This document shows positions 59,839 through 64,000 of a DNA stretch of 64,000 bases, piece by piece. Under the pieces are notes generated by a model, which saw nothing but the letters and a program-made list of their open reading frames with translations, made no database searches and was not told the origin of the DNA. Source of the DNA: Euptelea pleiosperma. Lineage: Eukaryota > Streptophyta > Magnoliopsida > Ranunculales > Eupteleaceae. The stretch lies in assembly GCA_035048495.1 (NCBI GenBank), contig CM068553.1, positions 7,433,259 through 7,497,258 on the forward strand, given 5' to 3'. The stretch's first letter is position 1. The number at the start of each line of letters is the position of its first letter. Made by a program: the position numbers and the translations under genes.

Positions 59839-60968
59839 CTAAAGGAGGAGATAGGGATATAGCAGGAAGAGGAACAGTCCACCTCTCTTCACTACGACTC
59901 TCCCCTGAAGAGAGGTGGGGGAGAAAAAAGACAGCTCCTCACTGAAGGTGACATCCATGCAGACAAACTTCTTCCCAGAGGACGGATGGTAACACTTGTA
60001 TCTCTTGTGGGTAGAGGAGTAACCGAGAAAGACGCACTCGAGTGCCTTAGGATCGAGTTTGGTGCGATGGGGACCTAGGATATGTACATAGCATACACAC
60101 CCAAAGATGCGAGGATGAATAGTGAATAGAGGAGAGCCAGGAACAAGGACTTGAATAGGAGATTGAAAATTAAGCACTCGAGATGGTATTCTGTTAGTCA
60201 AGTAGGCGGCGTCAACATAGCATCTGACCAATAAGATTTGGGGACCTGAGAGCCAATCAAGAGAGACCGAGCTATCTCAGTCAAGTGCCGCATTTTCCTT
60301 TCAGCTACACCATTCTGTTGATGGATGTAGCTGCAGGAATTTTGGTGACAAATCCCATGGTCAATGAGGTAATGTTGAAGACCCCCAAACATATATTCTC
60401 CACCTTGGTCAGTACGAAGAACCTTGATGGAGACACCATACTGGGTTTGGATCATCTTATGAAAACCCTGAAAGATAGAATGAACCTCATCTTTGGTTTT
60501 CATGAGATAGACCCATGTACACCTAGTATGATCATCAACAAAAGAAACAAAATAGCGGAAGCCAAAGATAGAAGTAGTGGGTGAAGGGCCCCATATATCA
60601 GAATGCACAATGTCAAAACAAGTAGAACTTCTATTACGTCTGGAGGGATAATTCGATCTACAATGCTTGGAGAGCTCACAAGTCTCACAGTGTAAAGCCG
60701 AAAAAGAAACAGAAACAAACAAACTAGGAAATAAAAGTTTCAAATACTGAAAAGAGACATCCCCCAGACGGGCATGCCAGTTCAAAACAACATCTATCCT
60801 ACTACTACTACTAGCAGACGACTGTAGTGCTGTGGGCTCAGGAAGGCGTCTATCTAGAAGGTAGAGGCCATGAGCTTCATGTCCAGTGCCAATCGTCCTC
60901 GTCTCTAGGTCCTGAAAGACACAAGAAGTAGGAGAAAAAGTGACACTACAGTTTAGGGATTTAGTCAA
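59839..60968 (-). pseudogene. Copia integrase, frameshifted
   Basis: Core has FDIVHSDIWGP (Asp), VLRTDQGGEY (Asp) and SYIHQQNGVAERK (Glu), the catalytic triad. The zinc-binding start reads NWHARLGDVS, where the family usually has a second His (WH-x-RLGH), and then CETC. After YWSDA (about 60210) the frame shifts to one reading AAYLTNRIPSRVL and FGCVCYVHILGPHRTKLDP, and it shifts again before the RT frame. Confidence 0.85.
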
Positions 60969-61139
60969 AGCACTAACAGAAAGTAGATAGAAGTAAATCT
61001 GGGAACATGCAAAACTGATGAAAGAAGCAATTGGGGAGAGGGAAGGATATTCCCTTTCCCAGACACAGAAGATAAGGTGCCATCAGCTGTCTTTCCTTGT
61101 TACGGCCAGAGTAGATGGAATAAGTAGAAAATAAAGAAG

Positions 61140-61215
61140 ACAAGCCCGTCATGTGTTCAGAAGCCCCTGAATCAATGATCCAAGTGGGGCTGGATGATGG
61201 GAGGGACACATGATG
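61140..61215 (-). pseudogene. Copia protease segment
   Basis: WIIDSGASEHMTG carries the aspartic-protease DSGA motif at the expected place between gag and integrase. Downstream reading is broken. Confidence 0.8.
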
Positions 61216-61219
61216 AGCA

Positions 61220-62410
61220 AGTCTAGTGTTACCTGACTGTGCAAAGGAGGTGGATGATGTGGCAGATGGACCATCAAGCTGCTGAAGGAGGCGTTGAAGG
61301 CTTGCATACTCTGTGGCTGAAAAACCACTAGGAGGAGCTGAAGGAAGAGGGCTCGCCAGGGCCTATCCTGTGGAAGGAGCAAAAGAATCCACACTGACTG
61401 TATGAGCATTGGATGATGCTGGTTGGCTAGGACGCCTATGTAGCTTCCAACACTTGGCACACACATGCCCTAATTTGCCGCAGAAATCACACTTGGGCCT
61501 CTCTCTAGTCAGAGACTTCCCAGGAGAAGGTCCAGCAGGAGCATAAGATGGAGCTAAGGTAGGCTGATGAGATGGACCCCTCGAAGGCTGCTGTAACTGC
61601 TGAGGCTGATAAGCAGGAGAAGCTGCTAGCGCTGATCGCTCTAGAAGGGGATGCTCTCTAAAGAGAGATCCTCCTACTCTCCTTACTCTGAAGATAGGCA
61701 TACACCTCACTGAGAGAGGGAAGATCCATCCTACTACTCAAAATCTGAACACGGGCAAGCTCATAAGACGGATTGAGCCCAGCAAGGAAATCAAAGATCC
61801 GGCCCTTTTCTATATATCGATGAAAGGGAGCAACCTCTGATGGGTTGAGAGGCTGATAAGAGTAGTAATGATCAAGCTCCTGCTACAAGGTACGAAGGGC
61901 AGTGTAGTACTGAGAGAGAGACTTCTCCCCCTGTCGAAAGTGGGAGATAGTCTGTCGCAGCTGAAATGTCCGTCCTGTGTTCTGCTACTGTGAGTAAGTC
62001 TTCTCAGTGATCTCTCAGACCTCTTGCGCTGTGCGCATAAATAAGAAACTCTCACTGATATCAGGCTCCATAGAGTTAAGGAGCCATGACATGACAGTAA
62101 GATCATCTGTCTGCCACTGTCGATAAGATGGATCGATCTTGGGAGGCTCAACTGTATCTCCCGTAGTGTGACCCAACTTCCCACGGCCTCCAATAAACAA
62201 CCGTGCTGTCTGAGCCCAGCGCAAATAGTTCTTGCCGTCTAGCTTCACTGATGTGATCTGTAAGCTAGGGTTCTCATAGGCCAAGTGATGCGCCATAGGG
62301 CCTCCAATACCAGTGGAGGGAACATCCGTGCTCACATCTGACCCTGAAGGAGAAGGCAAGGAAGGTGGAGTGACCAAAGGCGTGACCACAGGAGGTGGAG
62401 GATCTGCCAT
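61220..62410 (-). pseudogene. Copia gag with zinc knuckle, several stops
   Basis: Starts MADPPPPVVTPLV at 62410. Contains VKLDGKNYLRWAQTARLFIG (typical Copia gag) and CDFCGKLGHVCAKC (CX2CX4HX4C zinc knuckle, about 61490-61450). The frame is broken by stops near 62015 and 61985, around 61890, and near 61670. Gag would form the virus-like particle in an intact copy. Confidence 0.85.
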
Positions 62411-63153
62411 GAAGAACTATGGCCAAGAACAGCTATGTACGAGCACCGGAAAGTCAGAGAAAATCAATCGTGGGCTAGAAGACGGCTAAGGAGCCCCACC
62501 ATAGACCATAGGAACATCAAAGAAAGGTATATAGGACCCAAAAAACACCTCCAAGTAATCAAGAGAATAACCAGATGGAGAATGGGACTCAATATACACC
62601 CATACGAACCTCAACAAAGGGTATAAGTGGCTGATATAAGGGGATAATAGGTAGAGAGATGCAAGAAGGCATCCTAGACTCAGAAAAACACAAACTAACA
62701 GTGTTTAGAGTCGATTGGGGGGGCTAGTAGATCAAACCGATGGTCATTTTGGGCCAAAAAGCCATCGGCGGTAACTACCTTGGGAAGAAAACTTCCCACA
62801 GACCTCAGATCCTGATCCTTGTAAATAAGGTATCCACATGTCGGTTAGATAGGGGGGCACTAGATCGAAGCCATAAACCCCCCGAAAAAGTTCATTTAGG
62901 GATTGAAAAATGAGCTGGTTTACAAACTGTTTTTTGCGAAAAATCCGAGAATAATGGCCAGAAAACACCCAAAATAGATCCAAAAAATCTCCAAAAAATA
63001 GGAAAAAAGGATCTCTACCAAGTGGAGAAGTTTCAGCCGACCTCGATTTTCGTGTCCATATGGCTGATGACGTCAGCATGCGTCAGATTGCTCTTGGTTT
63101 GTCTTCAAGAATGCTCCGGCAAGCCTCGGCGGCGGATGGCTCTGATACCAAGT

Positions 63154-63240
63154 TGAATTTGAAGAATTAGGGTTAGGATTAGGTTTGGAGAAGAGGGAAT
63201 AGAGAGTGGAGAAGAGAGAGAGAGACAAAAGGATGTCAAT
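63154..63240 (-). repeat. Truncated Copia 5' LTR
   Basis: Matches the first 87-90 bp (plus-strand sense) of the 3' LTR, through AAGGATGTCAATT, then diverges completely. Only the R/U5-side part remains. The U3 promoter part is absent. Confidence 0.82.
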
Positions 63241-63975
63241 TTGGACCAAGTCATACAACTTCTTTCTCAGATCATCCCTGCCCATGTTAAAATGCTCCCC
63301 ATGAGATAATGAAATGGTGGGAAAGCTGGACCATAAGTACCGTTGTGGATGCCAGCAAATGCTCAAATCAGAGAACGTCGAACGTACACACACCACATCA
63401 ACAAAATTTTTTAAACAGAGAGACTAAACTACGCGTCTGCAACTCTCTTTCTGCTTCAATGGCCTCCGCTTCTCTTTCTTTGTTTTGTTTGTCCAAGAAC
63501 ACTATAAAACCTCACTAAAATAGGGAAAAGAGAATGGAAGACGGAGAGATGTGTTGGGAGAAGGAGAGAAGTGTTGGAGAGGGAGAGACACCGAGAAAGG
63601 AGAGATGATTTGGAACGTTTTAGGAAGGAGAGACGTATTTGGATAGAAGAGTTTTTTTTATGTTTTGGTAAGCCAAGATAAATATATATAAATAAATGGA
63701 GGTGTTTATGAATGAGAGACGTTTGTTTTGGAAAGTCGCGATTTGTTGTAGATGTTACAAGGATTTTTTTTTCTTGGGAAGGGAATAACAATTTTGGAAG
63801 TAAAGAGGGAAGTTTTAGAATTAATTGCAGAGATTTTATTGAAGAGATTTTCATTGTAGGGAGAGACGTGTTGTGCAGAGATATTTTTGGGATAGGCTAC
63901 GTAGGTGTTTTTGGAAAAAATGGTGGAAAAATATGGAGAGAGTGCCACCTCAGTAGGGTCAAGCTTTAGTATAGA
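63241..63975 (-). mobile_element. Helitron 5' end region with unidentified open frame
   Basis: The minus strand starts TCTATACTAAAGCTTGACC at 63975, preceded by A: the TC start and A/T target of plant Helitrons. About 600 bp downstream is a frame with HPQRYLWSSFPTISLSHGE and RDDLRKKLYDLV that runs into the Copia LTR junction at 63240. I do not recognise it. No 3' end (hairpin plus CTRR) was found in this part, so it is truncated by, or continues beyond, the Copia insertion. Confidence 0.5.
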
Positions 63976-64000
63976 TAATAGATGCGTGGGGTGCAAGCAA

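Larger units (their letters stand above)
57749..63240 (-). mobile_element. Copia LTR retrotransposon, 5' LTR truncated
   Basis: Minus-strand order: 5' LTR remnant (63240-63154), TGGTATCAGAGCC primer site, leader, gag with zinc knuckle, protease, integrase, reverse transcriptase-RNase H, polypurine tract TTGAGGGGGAG, 3' LTR (57975-57749). Gene order PR-INT-RT-RH is diagnostic of Copia. Gag and integrase carry stops and frameshifts while RT-RNase H is uninterrupted. It sits antisense in SMU1 intron 14. Confidence 0.93.
54619..64000 (+). other. SMU1 intron 14 (over 9.3 kb, incomplete)
   Basis: Starts with donor GTATGA and runs off the window. Contains a LINE fragment, a Copia element and a Helitron 5' end. 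55500-56840 shows no recognisable gene. No sequence matching the final SMU1 WD40 blade was found here. Confidence 0.75.

Noticed and set aside
57700..63260. 5-bp target duplication for the Copia element
   Set aside because: The outer end of the 5' LTR is missing, so no duplication can be tested.
54619..64000. Final SMU1 exon in the window
   Set aside because: I looked for a start completing the Arg codon followed by the conserved last WD40 blade on the plus strand and found none before 64000.

Overview
This is nuclear DNA of a flowering plant with a large, repeat-rich genome. Evidence is a spliceosomal gene with plant-type exon structure, plus plant Copia, LINE, SINE, CACTA, hAT, Mutator-like and Helitron sequences. 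The species cannot be fixed from the window. Kilobase-long introns packed with transposons would suit a woody magnoliid or early-diverging eudicot, but that is inference.

The only apparently functional host gene is SMU1 (LisH/CTLH/WD40 splicing factor) on the + strand. Fourteen exons run from 25253 to 54618 and all thirteen complete introns are GT-AG. The exons encode the first 463 residues of an expected ~510. The last exon was not found and should lie beyond the right edge. Introns 3, 13 and 14 are about 7.5 kb, 10 kb and more than 9.3 kb, and are mostly transposon sequence.

1-7.8 kb is a bed of small foldback elements. Family F1 (about 320 bp) has long inverted repeats that end in GAGCCACGTGG and carry the block GACCGTATGGATGTTTGG. 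Family F2 (260-390 bp without insertions) runs from CAAGGTTTAAAA to TTTTAAACCATG, is rich in GTTATAACGG, and has target duplications of about 9 bp. A tRNA-type SINE, a LINE 3' fragment, a Helitron 3' end and a 743-bp Mutator-like foldback are nested among them.

7840-15962 is an 8.1-kb CACTA element with CACTA ends, subterminal GGTCCGYCGT-type repeats and an AAT target duplication. It has no visible transposase. It carries seven exons with introns of the meiotic synaptonemal-complex gene ZYP1 (minus strand), broken by frameshifts and two stops. It is therefore a Pack-CACTA-like gene-capture element.

16-25 kb holds an exon resembling the RING-like finger of JMJ25/IBM1-type histone demethylases, an acidic reading frame that may belong to the same gene, more F1/F2 copies, a ~760-bp giant hairpin (21121-21880), a ~520-bp foldback, and a 520-bp hAT-type MITE (24561-25080) just upstream of SMU1.

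25-64 kb is SMU1 plus insertions in its introns: a minus-strand LINE with an internal tandem duplication, small inverted-repeat elements, an hAT remnant, decayed Copia parts, a repeated LTR-like element (one copy holding a LINE), a LINE fragment with a 16-bp target duplication, a minus-strand Copia element (57749-63240) with an uninterrupted RT-RNase H frame, and a Helitron 5' end at the right edge.
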